A stretch of 64,000 bases of DNA. It comes from Chitinophaga sp. SYP-B3965. Lineage in GTDB: Bacteria > Bacteroidota > Bacteroidia > Chitinophagales > Chitinophagaceae. A program made the position numbers and the translations under genes. Numbering within the stretch: position 1 is the first letter of the stretch; every line of letters starts with the position of its first letter. Location of the stretch: contig NZ_WJFD01000001.1 in the NCBI RefSeq assembly GCF_009647655.1, positions 2,542,001 through 2,606,000 on the forward strand. Direction: 5' to 3'. Under the pieces are notes generated by a model. The model did no database searches and was not told where the DNA came from. It saw only the letters and a list, made by a program, of their open reading frames with translations. Shown here piece after piece: positions 26,127 to 34,413 of this stretch.

Positions 26127-26921
26127 GTGTATATTGCCTTTCCTCCTCCGCCGCCACTGGCCCGGCATGTACGCATGTTTTGGGTGTTCGAGTACGACGT
26201 ACCCGCAGGGGAACCTTATGTGTATCGTTCCATGGCAGATGGCTGTGCCGAGATGGTTTTCCATTACAAAGGCGATTTCACAGAGGTTGGGGACAACAGT
26301 TATCATCCCGCGATGGTGCATGCACAGACCAATCAACACCGTCGGTTCCTTACTCATGGCAGTTTTGGGATCTTCGGGGCTTACCTCTATCCTACCGCAT
26401 TACCGCAGCTTTTTGGTTTGGCTTCTTCCTCCTTTAGTAACCAGATGCCGGCATTAACAGATGTGCTGGGGGCTGAGGGAGCTTTTTTAGAAGAACAGAT
26501 CATGACCGCTCCCAGCCACCAGCGGCGAGTGCAGATCATGAGTGCTTTTCTGGAGAAACTGCTGAACAAACGCAAACAGGAAGAAACGGCTGCGCATGTG
26601 GCCGTAAAACACATCATCCATGTACATGGACAGGTGAATGTGGCCACACTGGCCTCACAGATCTGCCTCTCTACCAGGCAGTTTGAGCGAAAGTTCAAGG
26701 AGTTCAGTGGTTTCTCTCCTAAGATCTTCACCCGCATCATCCGCTTCCAGCGTGCCCTGGCCGAATATGGTAACAAACAGCTGAGCATGACGGAAATAGC
26801 TTATCAATGCGGGTATTACGATCAATCCCACTTTATTCATGAATTCCGTGAATTCTCCGGATATCATCCACGACAGTATTTCTCCGGGCGCCCTGAAGGG
26901 ATAGAATACCGGGAAAGCTAA
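26127..26921 (+). CDS. AraC-family transcriptional regulator (GTG start)
   Basis: The 264-residue protein starts at a GTG (26127). Its N-terminal sensor (MYIAFPPPPPLARHVRMFWVFEY, then MADGCAEMVFHYKGDF) matches the DUF6597-like domain common in Bacteroidota AraC proteins. The C-terminal HTH pair is clear (VATLASQICLSTRQFERKFKEFSG, MTEIAYQCGYYDQSHFIHEFREFSGYHPRQYF). It is divergent from the oxidoreductase gene by 239 bp, and its target is unknown. A VOC protein gene follows 66 bp downstream. Confidence 0.9.
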   Translation: MYIAFPPPPPLARHVRMFWVFEYDVPAGEPYVYRSMADGCAEMVFHYKGDFTEVGDNSYHPAMVHAQTNQHRRFLTHGSFGIFGAYLYPTALPQLFGLASSSFSNQMPALTDVLGAEGAFLEEQIMTAPSHQRRVQIMSAFLEKLLNKRKQEETAAHVAVKHIIHVHGQVNVATLASQICLSTRQFERKFKEFSGFSPKIFTRIIRFQRALAEYGNKQLSMTEIAYQCGYYDQSHFIHEFREFSGYHPRQYFSGRPEGIEYRES

Positions 26922-26960
26922 AATGTCGTGTTTCTCCAATTTATGGCCTGCTCCTTGTGT

Positions 26961-26968
26961 TAGTTTTG
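26961..26968 (+). promoter_or_regulatory. Candidate Bacteroidota -7 box for the VOC gene
   Basis: TAGTTTTG fits the TAnnTTTG consensus exactly and lies 19 nt before the VOC start codon. No good -33 TTTG is present at the usual spacing. Confidence 0.4.
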
Positions 26969-26987
26969 TTCCATAAAATCTTAATGT

Positions 26988-27338
26988 ATGGCAGTAAGCC
27001 CTTATTTCCTGGTAAAAGATGGCGCAGCATTCCTATCCTTTATGACAACCGTATTTGACGCCACTGTCGCCGCAGTGCATCACAATGATAACGGTGGTAT
27101 TATGCATGGAGAAGTGAATATCGATGATAGTATCGTCATGTTCGGAGAAAGTACTTCCGCCTACCCTCCGGAAACAGGGTCTGTATTTGTATATGTAAAG
27201 GATACGGACGAAACTTATAAGAAAGCAATGGCAGCAGGTGCTGTTTCCCGCCAGGAACCAATGAACAAAGATTATGGACGTGCAGCGGGTGTAAGAGATC
27301 CGTTTGGGAATACCTGGTGGATCACGCAGGTGTTATAA
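26988..27338 (+). CDS. VOC-family (PhnB/glyoxalase-like) protein
   Basis: The 116-residue protein shows the PhnB-type vicinal-oxygen-chelate fold: SPYFLVKDGAAFLSFMTTVFDA, HGEVNIDDSIVMFGES, VFVYVKDTDETYKKAMAAGA and the closing YGRAAGVRDPFGNTWWITQ. Such proteins bind or modify small molecules, and the catalytic role is not determined. Its 3' end overlaps the convergent plsC-like gene by 17 bp. Confidence 0.9.
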   Translation: MAVSPYFLVKDGAAFLSFMTTVFDATVAAVHHNDNGGIMHGEVNIDDSIVMFGESTSAYPPETGSVFVYVKDTDETYKKAMAAGAVSRQEPMNKDYGRAAGVRDPFGNTWWITQVL

Positions 27339-28095
27339 GGTCTTCTCCGCCTCCATTGGCCATGTAATGATCCCACATCAGCATAAAGACCTTTTCTTTC
27401 AATACCGGCAGATCTTCCTTCGTTAATCCGGCTGTTTCCACAGGCGGCAGGAAATGGTATTCAATACGGTGCGGTATAGCGAAGAGGAATTTACCGGGCA
27501 CCTGTATTTTACGGGTATGGAAAATGACAGAGGGCATAATGGGCGTTTGTGTTTCAATAGCCAGCACAAATGCCCCATCATAAAATCGCTTTAAAGGGAA
27601 TGGCGTACGGTTGCGGGTGCCTTCCGGGAATAGAGCCATATGCATGCCCATCTTCAGTGCATTGCGCATATGTTCAAAGCTTTGTTTGCGACTCACATCA
27701 TCATTCCGGTTCACCATAATACCCCCTATTTTGTACATCATACCAAATATGGGCACCTTCCCTATTTCATGTTTGGCGAGGGTCTTATTTGTACCCGGAA
27801 TGCCCGGTGTAGCCACTAGTACATCCACAAAAGAATTGTGGTTGCACACTACCACGTATACCTTTCCCTTTTCAAAATATTTTTTCCCTTTATGATAAAC
27901 AGGGCAAAAGATGAGGTTCATGTACACCTTCATCCACACCCTGCCCAGGATGAGGAAGTTGCGTGTCTTAGCAGGATCAGGTAAAAAGGAGAAGATCCAG
28001 ATAGGTATAAGTACGATCAGCAGGGTGATCACAAAAAGTAACAGTGCATAAACTGCAAAAACACGACCTGCGATGTTCCTGAACAATTTCATCAT
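27322..28095 (-). CDS. plsC: 1-acyl-sn-glycerol-3-phosphate acyltransferase
   Basis: The 257-residue protein has an N-terminal membrane segment (VFAVYALLLFVITLLIVLIPIWIF) and the acyltransferase catalytic motif NHNSFVD (H-X4-D). The substrate-binding motif FPEGTRN and a third motif around PIMPSVIFHT follow. It acylates lysophosphatidate at the sn-2 position in phospholipid synthesis. The uracil-DNA glycosylase gene lies 1 bp upstream, so the two form an operon. Confidence 0.92.
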   Translation of the reverse strand: MMKLFRNIAGRVFAVYALLLFVITLLIVLIPIWIFSFLPDPAKTRNFLILGRVWMKVYMNLIFCPVYHKGKKYFEKGKVYVVVCNHNSFVDVLVATPGIPGTNKTLAKHEIGKVPIFGMMYKIGGIMVNRNDDVSRKQSFEHMRNALKMGMHMALFPEGTRNRTPFPLKRFYDGAFVLAIETQTPIMPSVIFHTRKIQVPGKFLFAIPHRIEYHFLPPVETAGLTKEDLPVLKEKVFMLMWDHYMANGGGEDLITPA

Positions 28096-28096
28096 T

Positions 28097-28768
28097 TTAT
28101 AGTTGCCAGTTAACCGGTTCTTTTCCCTGCTTCATCAGTATCTCATTGGCCTTGGAAAAATGCCTGCAACCGTAAAATCCTTTTTCCACACTAAAGGGGG
28201 AAGGATGGGCTGCTTTTAAAATATAATGTTTGGTAGCGTCTATCAAGATCTGTTTATCCTGGGCAAACTTGCCCCAAAGCATGAAAACCAGGCCTTCTTT
28301 CTGATCTGAGAGCTTTTTTATCACGGCATCTGTAAAATTTTCCCAACCTATTTTGCTGTGAGAAGCTGGCTCCCCTGCTCTAACTGTCAACATGGCATTT
28401 AACAGCAGTACACCGTTTTCCGCCCAGGGGGTGAGATCGCCGGTTTCTGCAATGGGAATACCGAGGTCCGTGTTCATTTCCTTGTAGATATTAACCAGGG
28501 AAGGCGGTGGTTTAACACCCTTTTGCACAGAGAAGCAAAGGCCATGGGCCTGGCCTGGGCCATGATAAGGGTCCTGACCCAGGATCACTACCTTTACGTT
28601 GTCAAAGGGCGTTTTATCGAATGCATTAAAGATCAGGTTACCGGGGGGGTATATGGTCTTTCCGGAGGCCTTTTCATGTTTGAGGGACATGACGATCTGT
28701 TCAAAATATGCTTTTTGGAATTCGTCTTTAAGTGCCTCTTTCCAGGTGCGTTCAATCTTTACATCCAT
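28097..28768 (-). CDS. ung: Uracil-DNA glycosylase, family 1
   Basis: The 223-residue protein carries the family 1 motifs: the water-activating GQDPYHG (about residue 63), PPSLVNIYKEM, LLLNAMLTV, and the minor-groove loop HPSPFS. It removes uracil from DNA to start base-excision repair. It has the normal length and an intact frame, and it is followed by plsC after 1 bp. Confidence 0.97.
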   Translation of the reverse strand: MDVKIERTWKEALKDEFQKAYFEQIVMSLKHEKASGKTIYPPGNLIFNAFDKTPFDNVKVVILGQDPYHGPGQAHGLCFSVQKGVKPPPSLVNIYKEMNTDLGIPIAETGDLTPWAENGVLLLNAMLTVRAGEPASHSKIGWENFTDAVIKKLSDQKEGLVFMLWGKFAQDKQILIDATKHYILKAAHPSPFSVEKGFYGCRHFSKANEILMKQGKEPVNWQL

Positions 28769-28793
28769 TTAATTAGCTTTGAAACAACGGAAA

Positions 28794-28826
28794 TTTGATT
28801 TATTGATGGAAAATTATATAAATTTG
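28794..28826 (+). promoter_or_regulatory. Bacteroidota sigma-ABfr promoter for tRNA-Arg
   Basis: TTTG (28794-28797) and TAAATTTG (28819-28826) match the -33 and -7 consensus exactly with a 21-nt spacer. The predicted start is near 28833, about 50 nt before the tRNA. Confidence 0.8.
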
Positions 28827-28881
28827 CACTCCCAATAAAAAATTAATTTATCCTTGCGGGGGTAAGTTAGTGATTATTCCC

Positions 28882-28955
28882 GGACCGGTAGCTCAGCTGG
28901 ATAGAGCAGCTGCCTTCTAAGCAGCAGGTCATTGGTTCGAATCCAATCCGGTTCA
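28882..28955 (+). tRNA. tRNA-Arg (anticodon TCT)
   Basis: The cloverleaf folds cleanly: acceptor GGACCGG with CCGGTTC (one G-U pair), a D arm with GCTC/GAGC, an anticodon stem GCTGC/GCAGC enclosing the CTTCTAA loop, and a T arm ATTGG-TTCGAAT-CCAAT. The discriminator is A, and the CCA end is not encoded. The gene has 74 nt and decodes AGA (and AGG by wobble). Confidence 0.95.
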
Positions 28956-28967
28956 CTTTTTGAAGAT

Positions 28968-29000
28968 TAGGTGTCTGAAACTCAGGCACCTATTTTTTTT
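28968..29000 (+). terminator. Intrinsic terminator after tRNA-Arg
   Basis: TAGGTGTCTGA (28968-28978) pairs with TCAGGCACCTA (28982-28992), with one G-U pair and a short loop, followed by eight T residues. Confidence 0.88.
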
Positions 29001-29003
29001 ACG

Positions 29004-29750
29004 CTAGTGCATTACTTTGTCATAAAGATCTTTTAACTGGGTGTCTCCAAAACCATAAATGCTTTCTCTATTCCAAAATTCTTTGAACACTTCCTGAAAG
29101 TCAGTAGAAATATTTTTTACGATGTCTTCAATAACTTTTTCAGGTCTTCCTTTTGTGCCATCTTTTGGAAAACGGTCAACATGCGCCTTTACTACTTCTT
29201 GTAAATACGGAAAAGCTACAGATTGATTCTTTGAAAGATCTGTCAACTCTTCAAGATTGCCATTTTTGTATGCCTCCCACAAGGCTTTCCCTAAATTGAT
29301 GTCGGCTTCACTTAAAGGAACTTTATTTGCATAACAAACTTTAAGTTCATCTGAATTTGCTGGTCCAAAGCCATTCCAAAATTGTTTATTGGTTTTGTCT
29401 AAATAAGAAGTATAAACAGCAAAAACTTTTTTCTTTATTGGCAAACTATTGATAACTGAAATAACAAACCACATATTTACCTGGCAAAACAAGTCATACT
29501 CAAACCAAAGATTAAACGCTGAATTATCAGGCGCATTCCTTATTTTTTCAAACTCTTCTACAACTTTACTATGGTATTCCCTTTCTGTTAATCCCACATA
29601 CTTTGCTCTTGATTGCCAAAAGTCATGCAGATTGTCGCCTGACAGATCTCCATCTATAAGACCTTCTCTAACAACTATTACCTCTCCTTCAATTTTCGCG
29701 TCCGGGAAACTGTAAGCAAGAGCGTCGCCGTTTAAGATATTATAAATCAT
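29004..29750 (-). CDS. DUF1835-domain protein of unknown function
   Basis: The 248-residue protein opens with the DUF1835 hallmark MIYNILNGDALA and continues with GEVIVVREGLIDGDL. A conserved middle (FEYDLFCQVNMWFVIS) and a helical C-terminal half follow. The biochemical role of the family is not established. The gene reads more AT-rich than its neighbours and sits just beyond a tRNA gene, a common insertion position, but no integrase or repeated tRNA end is visible. Confidence 0.75.
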   Translation of the reverse strand: MIYNILNGDALAYSFPDAKIEGEVIVVREGLIDGDLSGDNLHDFWQSRAKYVGLTEREYHSKVVEEFEKIRNAPDNSAFNLWFEYDLFCQVNMWFVISVINSLPIKKKVFAVYTSYLDKTNKQFWNGFGPANSDELKVCYANKVPLSEADINLGKALWEAYKNGNLEELTDLSKNQSVAFPYLQEVVKAHVDRFPKDGTKGRPEKVIEDIVKNISTDFQEVFKEFWNRESIYGFGDTQLKDLYDKVMH

Positions 29751-29808
29751 GGTTGTGAAGTTTTTTGCAATACAGCTAAATTAGCATTATTTGCGCAACC
29801 TGACACCC

Positions 29809-30558
29809 TCAAATCAACTTACTTCCCACCGCAAAAGACAACGCATCCATCACATTGCTCACCTCCAGCCGCTCAAAGATCCTTCTACGGTAATATTTCA
29901 CCGTGTCCGGCGCTACAAACAACTTCTCCGCAATCTGATCGATTGAAAACCCCTGGGCATGTAACCGCAAAACCTCCAGCTCCCTTTCCGTGAGCGAAGG
30001 TTTTACCAACTTTTGCCAAATCTTTTTCCCGTTCAATAGCTCCCACACCTCGTTGCTCCCTTGTTTGTAAATGCGCACATTCCCTGCGGCCTGCTGCCGC
30101 GATAAGGATACTACACACATAGACTTCCACATCTTTCCCTCTGGCGTCAGGAAGAGCGGGGTTAGTTTATGATTGATGAGGATTTGCTTCCCGTTTTTAT
30201 GAAGCAGGTGAAAATCATAGGTAATACTGTAAAGTGTACGCTCCTCCACGGGAAGTTGCGCGTAGAAATCAAAGCCTGCTTCATTGAGCTGCGTTAATAA
30301 TTCCAGGTCCTGGGGCGGGACCTGCCGGAAGTAAAATTCATAACCCAGTTGCAATACCTCGGCAGCACTATACCCACATAGGAAAAGTGGATTTTCTGAA
30401 ACGTATTCGAAAGACATATCCTTATAGTCGATCACGTATACGCTCTCGTAACTCAGGCGGGCAAAGGCCTTTACCGCTTCCAGGTAGTGCTGGTCGGTTT
30501 CTGTGATGACACCCAGTTTGTTGGTGGTCAGCAGGCTAGAACCGGGGTTGTGCTTCAT
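29809..30558 (-). CDS. PAS-like sensor/LuxR-type transcriptional regulator
   Basis: The 249-residue protein has a PAS-like N-terminal half (about residues 35-150: VYVIDYKDMSFEYVSENPLFLCGYSAAEVLQLG, and LLHKNGKQILINHKLTPLF). The C-terminal LuxR HTH follows (about 185-245: LTERELEVLRLHAQGFSIDQIAEKLFVAPDTVKYYRRRIFERLEV). It binds DNA in response to an unknown signal. Its own promoter contains a palindrome between and over the boxes, suggesting autoregulation. Confidence 0.9.
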   Translation of the reverse strand: MKHNPGSSLLTTNKLGVITETDQHYLEAVKAFARLSYESVYVIDYKDMSFEYVSENPLFLCGYSAAEVLQLGYEFYFRQVPPQDLELLTQLNEAGFDFYAQLPVEERTLYSITYDFHLLHKNGKQILINHKLTPLFLTPEGKMWKSMCVVSLSRQQAAGNVRIYKQGSNEVWELLNGKKIWQKLVKPSLTERELEVLRLHAQGFSIDQIAEKLFVAPDTVKYYRRRIFERLEVSNVMDALSFAVGSKLI

Positions 30559-30576
30559 GTGCAGCTTTTATAGGAC

Positions 30577-30608
30577 TAAATTTACACCCCGGTGTAGGGA
30601 TTTACAAA
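30577..30608 (-). promoter_or_regulatory. Promoter of the LuxR-type gene with embedded palindrome
   Basis: On the minus strand, TTTG (30608-30605) and TAAATTTA (30584-30577) are spaced by 20 nt, one mismatch from the Bacteroidota consensus. The palindrome TACACC-CC-GGTGTA (30583-30596) fills part of the spacer and touches the -7 box, a position suited to a repressor. Confidence 0.6.
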
Positions 30609-30633
30609 TTTTTCTCCTCGAATTTTGAGAGAT

Positions 30634-30816
30634 ATGGAAAAGAAAAAAGCCCTAACGTTTACTTTTAGTATCGTAGCAATCATTTTAGGTGTAACACTGT
30701 TTAAGCAATTCGACTTTAAAAATTTAAAATTTGAGAATACGTGGTTAGCCATTATTTACGCAATTGTGTTCGTATTCTCCGTTTATGTTGTACTAAAGAA
30801 CGCAAAAACTAAATAA
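30634..30816 (+). CDS. Small two-helix membrane protein
   Basis: I chose the ATG at 30634 (MEKKKALTF), giving 60 residues, over an upstream TTG. Two hydrophobic stretches (about residues 8-20 and 35-53) and lysine-rich ends are seen, but no recognisable family. Its stop abuts the last base of the convergent thioredoxin-like gene. Confidence 0.5.
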   Translation: MEKKKALTFTFSIVAIILGVTLFKQFDFKNLKFENTWLAIIYAIVFVFSVYVVLKNAKTK

Positions 30817-32301
30817 TTACAATACAGCTTCGATCCGCTTTTGCATCTCTTCGTTCCCGGGGTATTCTGTAAATTGCTGTTTTAGGACACCGTTCTTATC
30901 AAATATCAGGTAACTGGGTATGGCGCTAAAATTGAAGCTATTCATCAGATGCCTCCACTCTTCTGCAGTCAGGTAGTACTGTTCTCCTCCTATGCCCTGA
31001 ATATCCCTTTCCCATAATTTCCTGGGTGATGAGGGGCTGCTTATATAAATAAACACAGCATCTTTACCTGTGAGTTGCTTTTTTAAGTCCCTGGATTCTT
31101 TCATGGCTTCAAGGCAAGGTGCACACCACGTTGCCCAAAAGTCAACAATAACGGTTTTCCCTTTATACCTGGAAATAATAGCGCTCATTAATGCTTCAGG
31201 AGATACGTCTGGCGTAGTGTTGATCACAACCGACTTTTTTAACCGGGCCTGCTCCACTACTTCCTCGTTCCTTCGCAGCAGGATCTTCTCCAGATCCCCT
31301 CCCTTGTAATAGTTTTTGATGTTTTCAATCTGCTTTAATGTCAATGGTCTCAGCTCAATCTCAAATTGCACCGCATATGCATTGCTTGCCAGCATATCAT
31401 AGAACAAGCCCTGATCAAGGCCGATCAGATGCCCCAATATCTCCTTTACATTTTTTGTCCATTCACGGATGGGCATGTCCTGAATACGTGGAATATCTAA
31501 TGCGCTATTCTTTAACAACTCCTGCGTAAAGGTGGGGTAAGAAAAACAATACAGATATAATGGGTTATTCAGGTCCAGATCTTTAAGGAACGAGTAATCC
31601 TCCCGGACAGGCTTCTTTATCTCCGAACTATCCGGCATTTTACGATCATTCGTGTTCATATAGTTTATAACCATACTAGCATGGTAATTGAATACACTCA
31701 TATAGTATTCCGCCAGTGAATAATCCTTGAATAAGATCTCTTTCATCCTTTCAGATAAAAAGGGAGGTTTGTTTAGAACGGTCCGTTTTACCTGCAAATA
31801 GTTATTTAAATGATCAACATAAGCACTAAACGGTTTATTATACAAGGCTTCTCTCGGCTTACCAGATATATAATCGAGCATTTCTGTAAATTTCTTCTGG
31901 CTCTGAATAAGTTCTTCTTCAGTGAATCCAGGGTTATCGCTGGTCTTTAATTTACTGATACTTCCACTATCGCTATAACTCAATGAAATTTTATTTTCCC
32001 GGCCGTTCTTTAAAAAAAAAGCCACCTGATCATACTTATCTATGTCTGTGCTTACAGCACATCTGGTAAGATCCGTTTGTGTGTCCATCATCAGCGAAAA
32101 ACGTCCATGGGGATCGAGCAGGGTTTTATAGATCTTATTTTCGCCGGTAAATGGCAGCGTAATATACATCCACACCCATACACTATCTTTCTTAAGTTTT
32201 TCCGGGATAGTTACTTCTCCGCTTATACTAACAGTGCCTGCCTGCTGGGCATAAGCAGCCGTGGAACAGAGAAATAAAAAGATAACGCAGGTCAGCTTCA
32301 T
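30817..32301 (-). CDS. Secreted TlpA-like thiol-disulfide oxidoreductase
   Basis: I chose the ATG at 32301 (MKLTCVIFLFLCSTAAYAQ), which starts a clean signal peptide; an earlier in-frame start at 32409 does not. The 494-residue protein has an N-terminal beta domain of the DUF4369 style (VSISGEVTIP) and a long helical middle. A C-terminal thioredoxin domain carries FWATWCAPC (about residues 392-396) and the cis-Pro region SAIPSYLIFD. It acts in the periplasm on protein or cytochrome thiols; the exact partner is unknown. Confidence 0.88.
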   Translation of the reverse strand: MKLTCVIFLFLCSTAAYAQQAGTVSISGEVTIPEKLKKDSVWVWMYITLPFTGENKIYKTLLDPHGRFSLMMDTQTDLTRCAVSTDIDKYDQVAFFLKNGRENKISLSYSDSGSISKLKTSDNPGFTEEELIQSQKKFTEMLDYISGKPREALYNKPFSAYVDHLNNYLQVKRTVLNKPPFLSERMKEILFKDYSLAEYYMSVFNYHASMVINYMNTNDRKMPDSSEIKKPVREDYSFLKDLDLNNPLYLYCFSYPTFTQELLKNSALDIPRIQDMPIREWTKNVKEILGHLIGLDQGLFYDMLASNAYAVQFEIELRPLTLKQIENIKNYYKGGDLEKILLRRNEEVVEQARLKKSVVINTTPDVSPEALMSAIISRYKGKTVIVDFWATWCAPCLEAMKESRDLKKQLTGKDAVFIYISSPSSPRKLWERDIQGIGGEQYYLTAEEWRHLMNSFNFSAIPSYLIFDKNGVLKQQFTEYPGNEEMQKRIEAVL

Positions 32302-32371
32302 TCTATAAAGTTTTTCTTCAATATACGCTTTTAAAAACCCTTTGGTGCTATCTACGTATATTCGTTCTTTA

Positions 32372-32944
32372 ATGGAGCATATGAATATTGACAACATACT
32401 CAACAACATATACCCCCTGCCCGATCAGTCAAAAAACCTGCTGAAAGAAAAGATCTATGAAATTACCTGTCCTAAGGCACATATTCTATTTAAGGTAAAT
32501 AGAATAGCCTCAAAAGTATATTTCCTTAAGAAAGGAATCGTGCGGGCCTATGCCAATCCGGAAGAAGAAGAAATAACATTCTGGTTTGGGAAGGAAGGAG
32601 ACGCTGTTCTTTCCATGAAGAGCTACGTAGAAAACCAAAAAGGATACGAAACCATCGAATCGCTGGAACCATGCGAGCTTTATGAAATACAAACGGAAGA
32701 TCTGAAACAACTCTACAATACCGATATACATATAGCCAATTGGGGAAGGAAATTTGCAGAACAGGAATTGATAAAAGTTGAAGAAAGATTTATCTTCAGG
32801 CAATGCAAAACCGCATTGGAACGCTATAAAGAATTAATCAATAACGATCCTGATCTATTGCAAAGAGTGCAATTGGTACATATAGCATCTTACCTCGGCA
32901 TCACCCCGGTATCCCTGAGCAGGATACGGTCTGAACTTAAATAA
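32372..32944 (+). CDS. Crp/Fnr-family transcriptional regulator
   Basis: The protein has 190 residues from the ATG at 32372 (a second ATG at 32381 is possible). It has a cyclic-nucleotide-binding-like beta roll (ILFKVNRIASKVYFLKKGIVRAYA ... ITFWFGKEGDAV) and a dimer helix. The C-terminal end HIASYLGITPVSLSRIRSELK is a short HTH. Residues for cAMP binding are not obvious, so the ligand is unknown. It diverges from the TlpA-like gene with 70 bp between them. The SMR exporter follows 75 bp downstream. Confidence 0.9.
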   Translation: MEHMNIDNILNNIYPLPDQSKNLLKEKIYEITCPKAHILFKVNRIASKVYFLKKGIVRAYANPEEEEITFWFGKEGDAVLSMKSYVENQKGYETIESLEPCELYEIQTEDLKQLYNTDIHIANWGRKFAEQELIKVEERFIFRQCKTALERYKELINNDPDLLQRVQLVHIASYLGITPVSLSRIRSELK

Positions 32945-32954
32945 TACGCCATTT

Positions 32955-32970
32955 CTTATCATTTGATAAG
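32955..32970. promoter_or_regulatory. 16-bp palindrome between the Crp/Fnr and SMR genes
   Basis: CTTATCA-TT-TGATAAG is a perfect inverted repeat of 7-bp arms, 50 nt before the SMR start. Its TGAT-type half-sites resemble Crp/Fnr operators. It is also followed by TTTT, so a weak terminator is possible. Confidence 0.45.
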
Positions 32971-33019
32971 TTTTCCCAGCCTCCCCCTTACGAACTTGCA
33001 GGTATAAAATTTATAAATC

Positions 33020-33346
33020 GTGAACTGGATCATTTTAATTATCGCTGGTTTATTTGAGGTAGCTTTTACCTCCTGCCTGGGAAAGGCCAAAACAACAACA
33101 GGGCTGGAAATGTATCTGTGGTATGGAGCCTTCTTCTTTTCACTGGTAGCGAGTATGCTTTTATTGATGAAAGCAGTCCAAACCCTGCCTCTGGGAACTG
33201 CTTATGCAGTATGGACAGGTATAGGTGCCGTGGGCACTGTTCTGATAGGTATCTTTGTGTTTAATGAAAGTGTGAACTTCTGGAGGTTATTCTTTATAGC
33301 AACATTGATAGGGTCTATTGTTGGCCTGAAGTCAATGTCACATTAA
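33020..33346 (+). CDS. SMR-family small multidrug/guanidinium exporter
   Basis: The 108-residue protein (GTG start) has four transmembrane helices with the essential glutamate E13 (IAGLFEVAF). The SugE/Gdx-like block QTLPLGTAYAVWTGIGAVGT is present, and Gdx proteins export guanidinium. I see no guanidine riboswitch in the 75-bp leader. Its end overlaps the convergent GH43 gene by 32 bp. Confidence 0.9.
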   Translation: MNWIILIIAGLFEVAFTSCLGKAKTTTGLEMYLWYGAFFFSLVASMLLLMKAVQTLPLGTAYAVWTGIGAVGTVLIGIFVFNESVNFWRLFFIATLIGSIVGLKSMSH

Positions 33347-34331
33347 CGGTGATCCTATCCCCTGCATCATCCACTTCAAATAAATGCGGATAACGTATGC
33401 TACGGCCATTTTGCCCTTCCTTATGGCTATGCAGGGACATGAGCAACTTCCCTTCAAAGGTACGGAACAACATGCCATGTCCATAATTGGGAGGTGTTAT
33501 AGGTTCCTTTTCCTGTATCCAGGGCCCATCTAATGTGCCGCTTTCAGAATAAGCAACGCCCTGTGTATATACATTGAAAATCCAGCTTGTCCATAACATA
33601 CCCAACCTGCCGGATTGCGTACGGAACAACCAGGGGCCGTCAGTTACTTTATTGGGAATGATATTACCGTCTTTGTTGCGCTCTTTGCTCCAGGGGGAAT
33701 CACTAGCCCTGAAAAGGAGTTTTGCTTTTCCAACAGATCCGCTCAGATCGGGTTTCAATGCTATCTTTTCGATGGTACCATTCCAGTTTTGCAGCCACTC
33801 ATAACAATACACCATGTAAGGTTTGCCATCTTTATCCACCCACAGTGTGCCATCCAGGGTTGGCATGTTAGCGGGCAGGTACGTGGGATCCGCCATAGGC
33901 ATATAAGGGCCATCCGGTTTATCGCTCACCAATACGTGGCAGGCACGGCGTTCGATAACATTTCCCCTGACGGTGTCAATTTTTACATCCCTGTTTGTGA
34001 AGGTGGCGAAGTAATAATATTTGCCTTTATAATAGTGGATCTCCGCTGCCCAGATCATTGGATGGCTACCCATCCAGGAGGTGGTATCCGGCTTTACTAC
34101 TTTGAAAGGACCTGTCCATTTTTGCAGGTCCCTGCTTTTCCATAACATGCCTCCTGTGCCCGTCATGTAATACATGGACGTGTTCTTATCTGCCAGGATA
34201 AAAGGATCGCTGAGGCGGATGGAATCCAAAGGAACATTTTCCCTGACCGGTACCTCGCGGTTTTGTGAAAAAAGCGGCAGGAAATTCACAGCGAATAATG
34301 CGGATAGCAAGAAGGCTTTTTTATGGTCCAT
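33315..34331 (-). CDS. Glycoside hydrolase family 43 enzyme, secreted
   Basis: I use the ATG at 34331 (MDHKKAFLLS), which gives a signal peptide ending near FSQ and 338 residues. The five-bladed propeller of GH43 is indicated by LSDPFILADKNTSMYYMTGT (catalytic base Asp in DPF), PMIWAAEIHYYKGKYYYFATF (WAAE), and TLDGTLWVDKDGKPYMVYCYEW. VTDGPWLFRTQSGRLGMLWTSW and NYGHGMLFRTF follow. Activities in this family are alpha-L-arabinofuranosidase, beta-xylosidase or galactosidase, and the exact one is not visible. It stands apart from the SusCD loci. Confidence 0.9.
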   Translation of the reverse strand: MDHKKAFLLSALFAVNFLPLFSQNREVPVRENVPLDSIRLSDPFILADKNTSMYYMTGTGGMLWKSRDLQKWTGPFKVVKPDTTSWMGSHPMIWAAEIHYYKGKYYYFATFTNRDVKIDTVRGNVIERRACHVLVSDKPDGPYMPMADPTYLPANMPTLDGTLWVDKDGKPYMVYCYEWLQNWNGTIEKIALKPDLSGSVGKAKLLFRASDSPWSKERNKDGNIIPNKVTDGPWLFRTQSGRLGMLWTSWIFNVYTQGVAYSESGTLDGPWIQEKEPITPPNYGHGMLFRTFEGKLLMSLHSHKEGQNGRSIRYPHLFEVDDAGDRITVNVTLTSGQQ

Positions 34332-34359
34332 GCACACAATATATACATTAAATCACGTG

Positions 34360-34367
34360 TAAATTTG
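34360..34367 (+). promoter_or_regulatory. Candidate -7 box for the sensor kinase gene
   Basis: TAAATTTG matches the -7 consensus exactly, 46 nt before the ATG at 34414. No TTTG is found at the -33 position, so help from an activator is possible. Confidence 0.4.
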
Positions 34368-34413
34368 ACAATTGTTTCTATTTTTACCCCCTACTCTTGT
34401 AAGCAACACAGCC

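Noticed and set aside
28882..29760. Integrative element using the tRNA-Arg gene as attachment site
   Set aside because: No integrase and no second copy of the tRNA 3' end could be seen in the window.
32944..33020. Guanidine riboswitch before the SMR gene
   Set aside because: The 75-bp leader is too short for type I, and lacks the paired ACGR loops of type II. Only a simple palindrome is visible.
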